Assembly (NCBI GenBank): GCA_002350705.1
Contig: DEFH01000053.1
Coordinates: forward strand, 129,758 to 193,757
Length of the DNA stretch: 64,000 bases
Reading direction: 5' to 3'
DNA from: Ruminococcaceae bacterium UBA2857
Lineage (GTDB): Bacteria; Bacillota; Clostridia; Oscillospirales; Acutalibacteraceae
A model generated the notes under the pieces. It was not told where the DNA came from. It worked only from the letters and a program-made list of their open reading frames with translations, and did not search any database. This document shows, piece after piece, positions 7,525 to 15,999 of this stretch (its first letter is position 1; each line of letters begins with the position of its first letter). Made by a program: the position numbers and the translations under genes.

Positions 7525-8986
7525 GTTGATTCATAACCTCCTGCAATACAATGCAAGCCACTGTGGCAAGACTTCTTGCCTCTACAAAGTCCTGATTGAC
7601 GGTATAGCCGCCGTTGTTGAGCGTGTCGAGAATTTCTTTGGAGCGTTTCAGACCGTCAGGCACTGCCTCAGGCTTGGGAATGACAAAATGACAGTCCTGC
7701 ATGATTTTTCTGATTTCGGTTCTGAAACCGTGAGGAAGTTCTTTGCCGCTCAAATCTTCCTGTTCCGCAAAGTCGGGGAAAGGCGTATTGTCTTCTTTCT
7801 GAAGTCTTGCGGTGATGTCGTTGGCGGCTCTGCGGGAGAATACCAGTGCTTCCAATAAAGAGTTGCTTGCGAGCCTGTTGGCACCGTGTACGCCCGTATG
7901 GGAACATTCGCCTGCGGCATAGAGTCTGTCAACCGTAGTACGTGCATACAGGTCTACATCAATACCGCCCATCAGATAGTGCTGACACGGGAATACCGGT
8001 ATCCATTGTTTGGTAATATCAATATTTTCTTCGAGACACTTTTCATATATCATGGGGAAACGGTTTCTGACAAACTCGGGATCTTTGTGAGTAATATCCA
8101 GATAGAATTTTTCATTGCCTTTGGCACGGGATTCCAGCATAATAGCATTGGAAACGACATCTCTCGGAGCAAGTTCTCCGCGAGAATCATATTTTTCCGC
8201 AAATCTTTCCCCGTCACAGTTGAGCAGTACGGCACCTTCTCCACGGACAGCCTCGCTGATTAAAAATCTTTCCCTGTCATTTTCAGCGGCAAAGGCAGTC
8301 GGATGGAACTGTATCAGACTAAGGTTTTTGATTTTTGCCCCCAGCATATAGGCCAGTGTAATGCCGTCACCTGTTGCAATGGCAGAGTTGGTAGTGTATT
8401 GATAAACTCTTCCGATTCCGCCTGACGCCATAATGCAGTAATGAGCAGCGATTATTTTGGAAGAACCGTCAGAGAAAATCAAACCTGCCAGAAATCCTTT
8501 GTCTGTCTTTTCGAGCTTGTAAAGGAGCGTGTGGTCAAGAATTTCGATATTTTTGTGCGTTTGCACCTGTTCAATCAGGGTTTCCACGATAGCCTTGCCG
8601 GTGGAGTCCTTGTGATGAACGATTCTGTGACGGGAGTGACCTGCTTCCAGCGTCATCTGGAGCCGTCCACGCTCATCCAAATCAAAAGCCACGCCCATTT
8701 CTTTGAGTTTCATAACGTCATCGGGACCTTCGGATACAAGTACCTCAATTGCCTGCAAATTATTTTTATATTTGCCTGCAATGAGCGTATCGGCAATGTG
8801 AAGCTTGAAATTGTCATTGCTTTTATCGAGAACGGCAGCCACACCGCCCTGTGCAAGAGAAGAATTCGAGAGTGTCAGTTCCCGCTTGGAAATCATCAGT
8901 ACACGCACATTTTCAGGGAACTGTAAGGCGGCATATAAGCCGGCTGCACCGGAACCGACTATCAGGACATCATACTCTTTGTTCAT
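7511..8986 (-). CDS. nadB: L-aspartate oxidase
   Basis: A 491-residue flavoenzyme that oxidises L-aspartate to iminoaspartate, the first step of de novo NAD synthesis. The FAD-binding Rossmann motif is at the N-terminus (VLIVGSGAAGLYAAL). The family motifs SSLAQGGVAAVL, HSRHRIVHHKD, IQFHPTAF, EAVRGEGAVLLN, YDSRGELAPRDVV and GANRLASNSLLEALVF are all present. It heads a two-gene operon with nadC. The quinolinate synthase gene nadA, often in the same cluster, is not in this window. The start has a weak GAGGCTG Shine-Dalgarno. Confidence 0.97.
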   Translation of the reverse strand: MNKEYDVLIVGSGAAGLYAALQFPENVRVLMISKRELTLSNSSLAQGGVAAVLDKSNDNFKLHIADTLIAGKYKNNLQAIEVLVSEGPDDVMKLKEMGVAFDLDERGRLQMTLEAGHSRHRIVHHKDSTGKAIVETLIEQVQTHKNIEILDHTLLYKLEKTDKGFLAGLIFSDGSSKIIAAHYCIMASGGIGRVYQYTTNSAIATGDGITLAYMLGAKIKNLSLIQFHPTAFAAENDRERFLISEAVRGEGAVLLNCDGERFAEKYDSRGELAPRDVVSNAIMLESRAKGNEKFYLDITHKDPEFVRNRFPMIYEKCLEENIDITKQWIPVFPCQHYLMGGIDVDLYARTTVDRLYAAGECSHTGVHGANRLASNSLLEALVFSRRAANDITARLQKEDNTPFPDFAEQEDLSGKELPHGFRTEIRKIMQDCHFVIPKPEAVPDGLKRSKEILDTLNNGGYTVNQDFVEARSLATVACIVLQEVMNQHDTE

Positions 8987-9027
8987 AAAAATCAGCCTCT
9001 TTTACTAATTAAAATCGTGTTAGGAGT

Positions 9028-9036
9028 ATTATAGCA
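9028..9036 (-). promoter_or_regulatory. Extended -10 promoter of nadB
   Basis: On the reverse strand TGCTATAAT (extended -10) lies about 42 bases before the nadB start. No good -35 box is seen, as is common for extended -10 promoters. No NiaR-type operator could be assigned with confidence. Confidence 0.55.
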
Positions 9037-9064
9037 CAATTTGTCATAAATTGAAACAGCATTA

Positions 9065-10477
9065 TCAAAAATCTTCTTCATCATAATCGGGATACTGTTC
9101 GGGAGCTTTTCCGACAGATTTCCAGAGAACGGCCTCGGGACATTCTTCCTCCGTTACGGAAAGAAGTTTGCATTGAAAACGCCACTCGTCACCAAAATCA
9201 AACAAATACAAAAACGGTTTTTTCTCTTTCAGTACTTCATAAAGGGTATGTTCCTGTGTCAGGGGATAGCGGTTGTCGATACCGTCACAATAATAGGCAT
9301 TGTCACTCCATGCGTGATTGTCCGTGAAAAAGGCATAGGCATGGTCATTGTCAAAATCAAAAGCCTGTTGTATGGCGTTGTGCAGTTCTTCCAGTGTGGC
9401 ATTGGCGGAAATTTTGATATGTCTGTAGCAGCCCTTGTCAACGGAAACGGATATTTTGTAAGTAAGCGGTTTGTCGGAATAGACCGTTTCGGAAGAGGCA
9501 GGCTCGGTGTCGGAAGAATCCATCAGATCGAAAAACTGTGAGAAAAAGGGCATGATTTCCTGAGCAAGTGACATAAGGGTATCTTGGGTAATACATTCGG
9601 GCATATTTTGTTGAAATGTCAGAGCGACGTTGATTTTGTCACAGAAATCCTTTATCAGCGTGTAAAATACGGGATGGCGGCAGATAATGGCAGAGGGTTT
9701 TCCGAATTGTCGGGAGAGATTCAGAATCAGGTCGGCACATTTGAAAGCAAGATTATCATCTTTTTCTATCTCAAGTGTCTGAAGCAGTTCTCCGTCTGCG
9801 ATATCCACAGCATAAAATGCACAGGGAAAATGTGAACCGTTTTGAATGGGCACTTCAAACGGAGAGAGAAACGTATCCACAAATATTTGTCTTTTGGTGC
9901 TGTTCATTGCCTGAAGTTCTGCAAGGCTGTCGTTCTGTCGGAATGTGATACCGATTTTGGAATGAAATTCAAAGAAATTCATTTCAGGCTCCAATAAAAG
10001 AATCGCACCGTTGGAAGTTTTGTTGATGGTCATGCCTTTCCGATAAAGCTGTAAATCATAGCGTTCAAAAGCCTTTACCAGTGATTCCATGACATCAAGC
10101 AATAAGGCTGTTGTTTTTTTGTCTTCCACTTCCAGAATATAGCCGTTTCTGAATTCGTCAAATGAAAATATATCCTGATCGGGATCAATTTCGTTTCCCA
10201 ATTCAATGTCCCATGAGCCTACAAAGGCGTTTTGCAGAAAGGAAATGGGAATGATACATCCTTCTTCTTTATCCGCCAGTATCTCCTGTGACAAGGCGTA
10301 ATATTCTGCCGTGGTATACACGCCCAGTCCGTAAATACCGGAACATTCCCTGAAAACACGGACAAATGTTTCCTGACTGTTTGTATTTTTGACGGAAATA
10401 TAGCTTTCTTCATTGAAAGAATCCCAAAAGCCGTCTTTCAGAAGTTGTGCAGCAAGTTGATTGATTTTATTTTCCAT
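9065..10477 (-). CDS. Large cytosolic protein with C-terminal pRiA4b ORF-3 domain
   Basis: The last 140 residues of this 470-residue protein match the pRiA4b ORF-3 family (IS1096 passenger-like): KISVSVDKGCYRHIKISANATLEEL is followed by AIQQAFDFDNDHAYAFF, then LYLFDFGDEWRF. The first 330 residues form a soluble alpha/beta region I cannot place securely; the layout resembles proteins annotated with DUF6930/DUF7309 before this domain. No transposase or inverted repeats flank it, so the link to insertion elements is only historical. It stands alone with its own promoter. Function unknown. Confidence 0.7.
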   Translation of the reverse strand: MENKINQLAAQLLKDGFWDSFNEESYISVKNTNSQETFVRVFRECSGIYGLGVYTTAEYYALSQEILADKEEGCIIPISFLQNAFVGSWDIELGNEIDPDQDIFSFDEFRNGYILEVEDKKTTALLLDVMESLVKAFERYDLQLYRKGMTINKTSNGAILLLEPEMNFFEFHSKIGITFRQNDSLAELQAMNSTKRQIFVDTFLSPFEVPIQNGSHFPCAFYAVDIADGELLQTLEIEKDDNLAFKCADLILNLSRQFGKPSAIICRHPVFYTLIKDFCDKINVALTFQQNMPECITQDTLMSLAQEIMPFFSQFFDLMDSSDTEPASSETVYSDKPLTYKISVSVDKGCYRHIKISANATLEELHNAIQQAFDFDNDHAYAFFTDNHAWSDNAYYCDGIDNRYPLTQEHTLYEVLKEKKPFLYLFDFGDEWRFQCKLLSVTEEECPEAVLWKSVGKAPEQYPDYDEEDF

Positions 10478-10521
10478 TTTTTGTGACAGACATCCTTTCG
10501 ATTAAAAAATATTTCTCTTTC

Positions 10522-10550
10522 ATATTAACATATATTTAGCATAATAACAA
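10522..10550 (-). promoter_or_regulatory. Promoter of the pRiA4b ORF-3-like gene
   Basis: On the reverse strand TTGTTA (10550-10545) and TAATAT (10527-10522) are 17 bases apart. A GAAAGGATG Shine-Dalgarno lies further downstream. Confidence 0.55.
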
Positions 10551-10580
10551 TATTTTTATCTTTCTAAAAATAAAAAATTA

Positions 10581-10589
10581 TGGTATAAT
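10581..10589 (+). promoter_or_regulatory. Extended -10 promoter of hflX
   Basis: TGGTATAAT ends at 10589. Transcription should begin near 10596, which leaves too little leader for an upstream TTG start at 10604 and supports ATG 10628. Confidence 0.6.
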
Positions 10590-10627
10590 GTTGATACTGT
10601 AAATTGACGAAAAAGGACAGTGATGCT

Positions 10628-11881
10628 ATGGAAATGCATGAAAATGCCGAAAAAATACAAAGAGCCCTGTTAGTGGGCATTGATACGGGAGAATATGATG
10701 CGGAAAACTCCATGAAGGAACTGTATGAGCTGGTGAAAAGTGCCGGAGCAGAACCGGTGGCATCTGTCATGCAGAAGCGTGACAAGCCTGACGGAGCAAC
10801 TTGTATCGGTTCGGGACGCTTGGAAGAAATCAAAGAATTTTGCGGCCGGAATGAAATTGACTTTATCGTGTTTGACACGGAACTGACTCCCACGCAAATC
10901 AGGAATATTGAAAATGAAACGGATGTCAGAACCATTGACCGTACCATGCTGATACTGGATATTTTTGCGATTCGTGCCAAGACAAACGAGGGTAAATTAC
11001 AAGTAGAACTGGCACAGTTAAAGTATCTCATGCCGAGACTGTCGGGCAAAGGCAAGGAAATGTCCCGTCTGGGCGGCGGTGTCGGTACCAGAGGTCCGGG
11101 TGAGACCAAGCTCGAAACGGATAAAAGGCACATCCGCAGAAAAATCGAATATCTTAAAGAAGAACTTGCAAGAATGACCAACAGGCGTGAACAGCTCCGT
11201 GCAAGACGTAAAAAAGATGGGATTATTACGGTTGCGATTGTGGGCTATACCAATGCGGGAAAGTCCACTTTGATGAATACACTCACACAGGCAGGCGTTT
11301 TGTCGGAAAACAAGCTGTTTGCAACACTGGACCCGACTTCAAGGGCATTGAAACTGCCGAATGGTGTGTCTGTCATGCTGATTGATACCGTCGGCCTTGT
11401 CCGCAGACTGCCGCACCATTTGGTAGAGGCTTTCAAGTCCACACTCGAAGAAGCGGCTTTAGCGGATATCATATTGAATGTGTGTGATGCGTCAAGTGAG
11501 GAATTTGAACTGCATCTGGAGGTCACCGGCAAACTTTTATCGGAGTTGGGATGCAGTGACAGACCGATTCTCTCTGTTTTTAATAAATGTGATTTGGTGG
11601 GAAATCCCGATGATTTGCCGATGGGCAGGGAAAGTGTCCGTATCTGTGCCAAAACAGGCGTGGGAATGGGGGAACTTCTGAGAGCCATTGAAAGGAATCT
11701 GCCTGTCCGTCTGAGAAAATTCACGCTTTTGGTGCCGTTTGACAAAGCCTCTGTGATAGCTGTCCTGCGAAAAGCGGGTGCTTTGCAGTCGGAAGAGTAT
11801 ACAAGTGACGGCATAAAAGTGGAAGCCATTGTCGAAGAACCACTCTGGCATATGGTCGAGCATTATCAGACCGATTTTTAA
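10628..11881 (+). CDS. hflX: Ribosome-associated GTPase HflX
   Basis: About 417 residues. The N-terminal HflX domain (YELVKSAGAEPVASVMQKRD, then GSGRLEEIKEF, FDTELTPTQIRNIE, DRTMLILDIFAIRA) is followed by the glycine-rich GGGVGTRGPGETKLE linker. The G domain follows with P-loop GYTNAGKSTL, DTVGLVRRLPHHLV and NKCDLV. HflX splits stalled or heat-damaged ribosomes and may act in ribosome hibernation rescue. ATG 10628 is chosen because AAGGA at 10613-10617 gives a 10-base spacing. It is monocistronic, since the next gene has its own consensus promoter. Confidence 0.96.
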   Translation: MEMHENAEKIQRALLVGIDTGEYDAENSMKELYELVKSAGAEPVASVMQKRDKPDGATCIGSGRLEEIKEFCGRNEIDFIVFDTELTPTQIRNIENETDVRTIDRTMLILDIFAIRAKTNEGKLQVELAQLKYLMPRLSGKGKEMSRLGGGVGTRGPGETKLETDKRHIRRKIEYLKEELARMTNRREQLRARRKKDGIITVAIVGYTNAGKSTLMNTLTQAGVLSENKLFATLDPTSRALKLPNGVSVMLIDTVGLVRRLPHHLVEAFKSTLEEAALADIILNVCDASSEEFELHLEVTGKLLSELGCSDRPILSVFNKCDLVGNPDDLPMGRESVRICAKTGVGMGELLRAIERNLPVRLRKFTLLVPFDKASVIAVLRKAGALQSEEYTSDGIKVEAIVEEPLWHMVEHYQTDF

Positions 11882-11893
11882 CCGAAAACTTAC

Positions 11894-11922
11894 TTGACAC
11901 AAATCAAAGATGGTATTATAAT
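11894..11922 (+). promoter_or_regulatory. Promoter of the GH13 gene
   Basis: TTGACA (11894-11899) and TATAAT (11917-11922) have an exact 17-base spacer. The leader is about 70 bases. No operator dyad is evident. Confidence 0.9.
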
Positions 11923-11996
11923 TTTATTCGTGTTTGATGGGGAAACATACAACAAAAAATTTGAAATTTTCTTTTTACATGAGGGGTTTTGTAGTG

Positions 11997-13940
11997 ATGA
12001 AAATTTTTAATTCAAGGGAAACAGAATATCGGAGTCCTGTGGGAGCGATTCCATTCGGAACAAGTATTCATTTCCGTATCGTTTTGCCGAGAAATCTGAA
12101 ATGTACGGGAGCCTTTCTGGCTGTCAAAGACGACAAGTACGGTGATACGGATAACTATGGAATGTTCTGGGCAGGCATGGTGGGGGATGACCACGAACAA
12201 TGGGAATGTGATGTGAAAGTCGATGCAGTAGGTTTGTACTGGTATCATTTCGGACTGGACACCTGTCAGGGCAGACGTTACGTCATGAAGCAGGGCTTTG
12301 GTGAGGGGTATCTTGCCATGAGTGATTGTGAACCAAGATTTCAGCTTACCTGCTATGATGCCGATTTTAAAACACCCGACTGGCTGCCGGGCGGTATCAT
12401 GTATCAGATTTTTCCTGACAGATTCTGTTTTTCCGGTGAGAAAAAAGAGGGAATCTATCCCGACAAGAAAATCCAGACAGACTGGAATGTGATTCCCGAC
12501 TGGAGACCAAATGAGTTTGGTATGATTACCAATTCGGATTTCTTTCAGGGCGATCTCAAAGGCATTACCATGAAGCTGCCGTATCTGAAAAGTCTGGGTG
12601 TAAGCTGTATTTATCTGAATCCCATATTTGAGGCTTATTCCAATCACCGTTACGATACGGGTGACTATGAAAAAATTGATCCTGTACTGGGGACAGAGGA
12701 AGATTTTAAAGAGCTTTGCGAAGAAGCCAAAAAACTGGACATCAGAATTATCAATGATGGTGTGTTCAGTCATACGGGCAGTGACAGTAAATACTTCAAC
12801 CGTGAGAACCGTTATCCGGGTAACGGTGCGTATAATTCCAAGGAATCCCCGTATTATACATGGTACAAATTCATTGAATGGCCCAATATCTATAATTCAT
12901 GGTGGGGCTTTCATACACTTCCCGAAGTGGAGGAACTTTCCAACTCGTTCAATGAGTATATCAACGGTGAAAACGGTATTATCCGCAAGTGGATCAGATG
13001 CGGCAACAGTGGCTGGCGGCTGGATGTAGCGGACGAATTGCCCGATGAATTCATTGAATATATCCGTGAGGCTGTCAAGGCAGAGAATCCGGATGCTTTG
13101 CTTTTGGGAGAAGTCTGGGAAGATGCCTCCAATAAAGAAAGCTATGGCTCAAGAAGACGTTTCCTGTACGGAAAAGAACTGGACAGCGTGATGAACTATC
13201 CGTTCAGAGATGCCATTTTAGGTTTTCTGGACTGCGGAGACGGCAAGAATATGCTGGAAATTGTCATGACGGTAGTGGAAAACTATCCGAGACCGGTTCT
13301 GCGTTCTTTGATGAATCTGCTTGGTACGCATGACACCGAAAGAGTGATTACACTTTTGGCAGGGGAAAAGCAGTACGGCAGAGGCAGAGAATGGCAGGCG
13401 GCAACAAGACTTTCTCCCGAACAGAGAGAATACGGTCTCAGACGAATGAGGCTGGCAAGCGGTATTTTGTATACATTGCCGGGTGTACCGTGTATTTACT
13501 ATGGTGATGAAGTCGGTGTGGAGGGTTACAAAGATCCGTTTAACCGTGCGACATTCCCTTGGGGACGTGAGGACAAAGGCTTGCTCCAATGGTATCAGGA
13601 ACTCGGAAAAATGCGTCATGCCTGTTCATGCCTGTATGACGGTGACATTAAGGACTTTGGCTCTACCGGCAGAACGATGGGTTATATCCGTTCCGATGAA
13701 AAGGATATGCTTTTGTGCGTGTTCAATGCGGCAGATTATACGATTACGTTTCAAGTGCCGCAGGAGTTTGCAGGCGGTGAAACGTTCATGGGAACAAAGC
13801 TGGACGGTGACGAACTGACAATTCCCCGTGACAGTTGTGCTTTTGTGAGAGTCAAAACACCCGAAAAACCTGTTGTGATTGCAGTCGAATCCGAAGAACC
13901 CACAGCAGACGACAGCGAAAAAATTTCTGAAACAGAATAA
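11997..13940 (+). CDS. Glycoside hydrolase family 13, neopullulanase/alpha-amylase type
   Basis: This enzyme of about 647 residues has no signal peptide, so it should act on malto-oligosaccharides in the cytosol. An N-terminal beta domain (about residues 1-115) precedes the GH13 barrel, which opens with GIMYQIFPDRF. Conserved regions are NDGVFSHTG, the nucleophile Asp in GWRLDVADELPDEF, the acid/base Glu in LLGEVWEDAS, and the transition-state Asp in LLGTHDTER. The last 30 residues are an acidic low-complexity tail (EEPTADDSEKISETE), which is unusual. The start follows GAGGGGT; GTG codons at 11991 and 11994 are possible alternatives. Exact substrate preference cannot be read from sequence. 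Confidence 0.93.
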   Translation: MKIFNSRETEYRSPVGAIPFGTSIHFRIVLPRNLKCTGAFLAVKDDKYGDTDNYGMFWAGMVGDDHEQWECDVKVDAVGLYWYHFGLDTCQGRRYVMKQGFGEGYLAMSDCEPRFQLTCYDADFKTPDWLPGGIMYQIFPDRFCFSGEKKEGIYPDKKIQTDWNVIPDWRPNEFGMITNSDFFQGDLKGITMKLPYLKSLGVSCIYLNPIFEAYSNHRYDTGDYEKIDPVLGTEEDFKELCEEAKKLDIRIINDGVFSHTGSDSKYFNRENRYPGNGAYNSKESPYYTWYKFIEWPNIYNSWWGFHTLPEVEELSNSFNEYINGENGIIRKWIRCGNSGWRLDVADELPDEFIEYIREAVKAENPDALLLGEVWEDASNKESYGSRRRFLYGKELDSVMNYPFRDAILGFLDCGDGKNMLEIVMTVVENYPRPVLRSLMNLLGTHDTERVITLLAGEKQYGRGREWQAATRLSPEQREYGLRRMRLASGILYTLPGVPCIYYGDEVGVEGYKDPFNRATFPWGREDKGLLQWYQELGKMRHACSCLYDGDIKDFGSTGRTMGYIRSDEKDMLLCVFNAADYTITFQVPQEFAGGETFMGTKLDGDELTIPRDSCAFVRVKTPEKPVVIAVESEEPTADDSEKISETE

Positions 13941-13941
13941 A

Positions 13942-13992
13942 TTTTAACAGCCTGTATGACGAAAATATCATACAGGCTGTTAAAATTTTTTG
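13942..13992 (+). terminator. Rho-independent terminator after the GH13 gene
   Basis: A long stem pairs TTTTAACAGCCTGTATGA with its complement TCATACAGGCTGTTAAAA around a CGAAAATA loop, followed by a T run. Confidence 0.9.
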
Positions 13993-14001
13993 AAAGTCCT
14001 T

Positions 14002-14031
14002 GTATAGCCAGGCGGAAAATCGGGTATGCTA
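14002..14031 (+). promoter_or_regulatory. Possible forespore (sigma-G-like) promoter of the coat protein pair
   Basis: GTATA (14002-14006) and TATGCTA (14025-14031) are separated by 18 bases. This is close to the sigma-G pattern (GMATR, 18 bases, CATNMTA). No good sigma-A promoter is present in the gap. It is an inference from a short motif. Confidence 0.35.
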
Positions 14032-14063
14032 TGATTGTACCAATTCACAGGAGGGAAACAAGT

Positions 14064-14237
14064 ATGACATCAAAAGAACTGATTTATGTAGAAGATGCTC
14101 TCGGTCACGAACAGTACTTCAAAACACAGTGTTCCGAAACAGCCAGCCGTATTCAGGACAATGAACTGCGTGCCTTTGCACAGGAGATTCAGAGACAGCA
14201 CCAAATAATTTTTCAGAACTTTTACGACTTGCTTTGA
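14064..14237 (+). CDS. Small CotF-associated spore coat-like protein
   Basis: A 57-residue helical protein (MTSKELIYVEDALGHEQYF...IFQNFYDLL) of the kind that in Clostridia precedes a CotF-family protein. It has no cysteine-rich or membrane region. The start at 14064 follows AGGAGGGAA with correct spacing; an in-frame upstream extension lies in the terminator and is rejected. It is coupled to the next coat gene, whose start is 15 bases downstream. Role in the spore coat is inferred from family and neighbour. Confidence 0.75.
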   Translation: MTSKELIYVEDALGHEQYFKTQCSETASRIQDNELRAFAQEIQRQHQIIFQNFYDLL

Positions 14238-14251
14238 GGAGGAGAACGGAC

Positions 14252-14494
14252 ATGGACGACAGAAACTTAATGGAGAATATGCTTTTGCTGGAAAAGGGTG
14301 TATGTGACCTGTTCATGCACGGCACGATTGAGTCATCGAGTGCAGATGTGCATCAGGCATTTTCCGATTCCCTGAATACCGCCCTAAACATTCAGGAACA
14401 GATCTACAGCAAGATGGAAGCAAGAGGCTGGTACAAGTCCGAACAGGCTGACCAGGGCAAAATGGATTCCGTCAGAATGAAATACAGCAGCTGA
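14252..14494 (+). CDS. CotF family spore coat protein
   Basis: The 80-residue sequence shows the compact CotF pattern: ENMLLLEKGVCDLFMHGTIE, then VHQAFSDSLNTALNIQEQIY and KMEARGWYKSEQA. CotF-type proteins form helical hairpins in the spore coat or inner matrix. ATG 14252 is chosen because GAGGAGGAG sits 8-14 bases upstream. Its presence with the preceding small gene is the clearest sporulation marker in the window. A strong terminator follows. Confidence 0.88.
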   Translation: MDDRNLMENMLLLEKGVCDLFMHGTIESSSADVHQAFSDSLNTALNIQEQIYSKMEARGWYKSEQADQGKMDSVRMKYSS

Positions 14495-14501
14495 ATGAAA
14501 A

Positions 14502-14544
14502 CTGCTCCGCAGGCTTTACGGAAAGTCTGCGGAGCAGAATTTTT
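14502..14544. terminator. Terminator after the coat protein pair
   Basis: The perfect 11-bp stem CTGCTCCGCAG / CTGCGGAGCAG has a 14-base loop and a T run (14540-14544). It lies between convergent genes. Confidence 0.88.
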
Positions 14545-15593
14545 TATGCGGCAAGTTTGCTCTGAGCAGTGATTTGGTCGGGAGAGGTGATTCGGGTGAC
14601 GGTCATACCCTGTTTTTCCAGAAGACTGACAATGCCGTCATCTCCGAGATAATGAGCGGCACCGACTACCAGCATGACTGTCTGACCGCTTTTGCTGTAT
14701 TCGGCAGCTTTTTCAGCCATGTTTTCATTACGGTTGATTAAAAGTCCGCTGTTGTATTCTTCAAGGAGCTTTTTTTCTTCTTCTGTTAATTGGGATTCGT
14801 CAAATTCCTCAGCATCTTCTGCTGTCATGGTGCCGGATTTCCAACGGGCATACAGCTCTTTTAATTCTTCCGCCTGTTCTTCAATGGAGGCATCCTCTAC
14901 ATATGCGGCAAGCATCATTTCGATTAACTCATCGGAAAAGCCATTGAACAGATTCATCTGAAAATCCATGGATTCGACTTCCATAATCTGTTTGCCGTCC
15001 TGTTTGGCACGGTTTGTCAGTACCATATCAACACCTTTTTCCGAGTTCAGCCCTGCCTGAGAAATGACAATATTTTCAATCAGCGATTCCCATACCAAAG
15101 GCTTGTAATAATCATAGAGAGAATTATAGACGTTATTGTCCCGAAGAAGCTTCACAAGTTTTTCATAGGTGTCCTCGGAGAGATGGTCTTTGATGGTAGT
15201 ACCGTCCGTATACATCATATCGCCCATCATCTGTACAGCGGTTTCCATATCGTCCATCAGATTGGACATATCAATTTCAAAGGACAAAGCGTCACATTCG
15301 GCATAAGCTTTTTCAAAGTAGTCGGGAAGATGGTTCACGGCATCATCTGCCGCATGAATCGAGCCGAACAGATACAGATAACTGCCATCCGGGTTTTCCG
15401 CCTTCCATAGAGCAGGCGTGATTTCTTCGCTGTCATGGCTGTTTCCGGATGTCTGCACAGATACCTGTGATTTCTCGGCGGAGGATTCCACTTTAAAGAG
15501 CTCATCTTTTTCAACGTGTTTACAGCCTGACAGAATCGGGACAATCATTGTGACAGCGGCAAGGGCAGTGCATAAGATTTTTTTAAAATTCAT
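14544..15593 (-). CDS. TraB/GumN family lipoprotein
   Basis: A 349-residue protein with a lipoprotein signal (MNFKKILCTALAAVTMIVPILSG-Cys; lipobox LSGC). The TraB/GumN pattern follows: a strand YLYLFGSIHAADD with the conserved G-x-x-H, the acidic SFEIDM segment, a helical middle, and near the end VMLVVGAAHYLGDDGIVSLL, the second conserved G-A-x-H. These paired GxxH motifs suggest metal-dependent hydrolase activity (Tiki-like), outside the cell here. The start follows AAAGGA on the reverse strand. It has its own promoter. Confidence 0.9.
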   Translation of the reverse strand: MNFKKILCTALAAVTMIVPILSGCKHVEKDELFKVESSAEKSQVSVQTSGNSHDSEEITPALWKAENPDGSYLYLFGSIHAADDAVNHLPDYFEKAYAECDALSFEIDMSNLMDDMETAVQMMGDMMYTDGTTIKDHLSEDTYEKLVKLLRDNNVYNSLYDYYKPLVWESLIENIVISQAGLNSEKGVDMVLTNRAKQDGKQIMEVESMDFQMNLFNGFSDELIEMMLAAYVEDASIEEQAEELKELYARWKSGTMTAEDAEEFDESQLTEEEKKLLEEYNSGLLINRNENMAEKAAEYSKSGQTVMLVVGAAHYLGDDGIVSLLEKQGMTVTRITSPDQITAQSKLAA

Positions 15594-15627
15594 GGTCAGC
15601 ATCCTTTCATAAAATAGTTCTGTGATG

Positions 15628-15656
15628 ATTATAACAATTATTCGGAAAGAGTGCAA
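15628..15656 (-). promoter_or_regulatory. Promoter of the TraB/GumN lipoprotein gene
   Basis: On the reverse strand TTGCAC (15656-15651) and TATAAT (15633-15628) have a 17-base spacer. Confidence 0.8.
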
Positions 15657-15660
15657 CTAA

Positions 15661-15695
15661 AAAATCGGACACTGTGTCAAACAGTGTCCGAAAAA
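15661..15695 (-). terminator. Terminator after the small anchored protein
   Basis: On the reverse strand the 11-bp stem TCGGACACTGT / ACAGTGTCCGA is followed by a run of seven T. Confidence 0.9.
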
Positions 15696-15698
15696 AGA

Positions 15699-15908
15699 TT
15701 ATTTTTTATTTTTCTTGTTGCCGAGCAATGTCAGCAGCACAATGACAAGGGCAGCCACACCGATACCGACAATGGCAAGAATCAGTATCATGGAGTTATC
15801 GCCTGTAGCAAAGTTTTTTTCGGCAGCAGCATTGGCACTCACGGAAAATGCGGAAAATGCAGTTACAATCATGGACAGAACAGAAATGATTTTTGTTTTG
15901 ATACTCAT
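15699..15908 (-). CDS. Very small exported protein: signal peptide plus C-terminal anchor
   Basis: Only 69 residues. Residues 1-28 form a signal peptide (MSIKTKIISVLSMIVTAFSAF, cleavage near ANAAA). About ten residues (EKNFATGDNS) separate it from a hydrophobic segment (MILILAIVGIGVAALVIVLLTLL) with a basic tail GNKKNKK. The ATGDNS-TM-KK layout mimics the NTGD-type cell-wall sorting tail of its upstream neighbour at 16000. The mature protein would be almost nothing but the anchor. A second in-frame start at 15914 is possible (AAGGAGG upstream). It may be a membrane microprotein or a decayed surface protein. Confidence 0.65.
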   Translation of the reverse strand: MSIKTKIISVLSMIVTAFSAFSVSANAAAEKNFATGDNSMILILAIVGIGVAALVIVLLTLLGNKKNKK

Positions 15909-15932
15909 CAACATAAACCTCCTTGATATAAC

Positions 15933-15966
15933 AACGGGAGCATTGCCGAATGACAATGCTCCCGTA
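15933..15966 (-). terminator. Second (distal) terminator after the QS-repeat surface protein
   Basis: On the reverse strand GGGAGCATTG / CAATGCTCCC form a 10-bp stem with an 8-base loop, followed by GTTGTTAT. It backs up the hairpin at 15970-15998. Confidence 0.75.
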
Positions 15967-15969
15967 TGT

Positions 15970-15998
15970 AAAAAGCGGTTCACACAGAACGCTTTTTA
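15970..15998 (-). terminator. First terminator after the QS-repeat surface protein
   Basis: On the reverse strand AAAAAGC-GTTC pairs with GAAC-GCTTTTT around a short loop with one bulge. It begins right after the stop codon. Confidence 0.7.
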
Positions 15999-15999
15999 A

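Noticed and set aside
9065..10477. Insertion sequence indicated by the pRiA4b ORF-3 domain
   Set aside because: No transposase and no terminal inverted repeats surround the gene.
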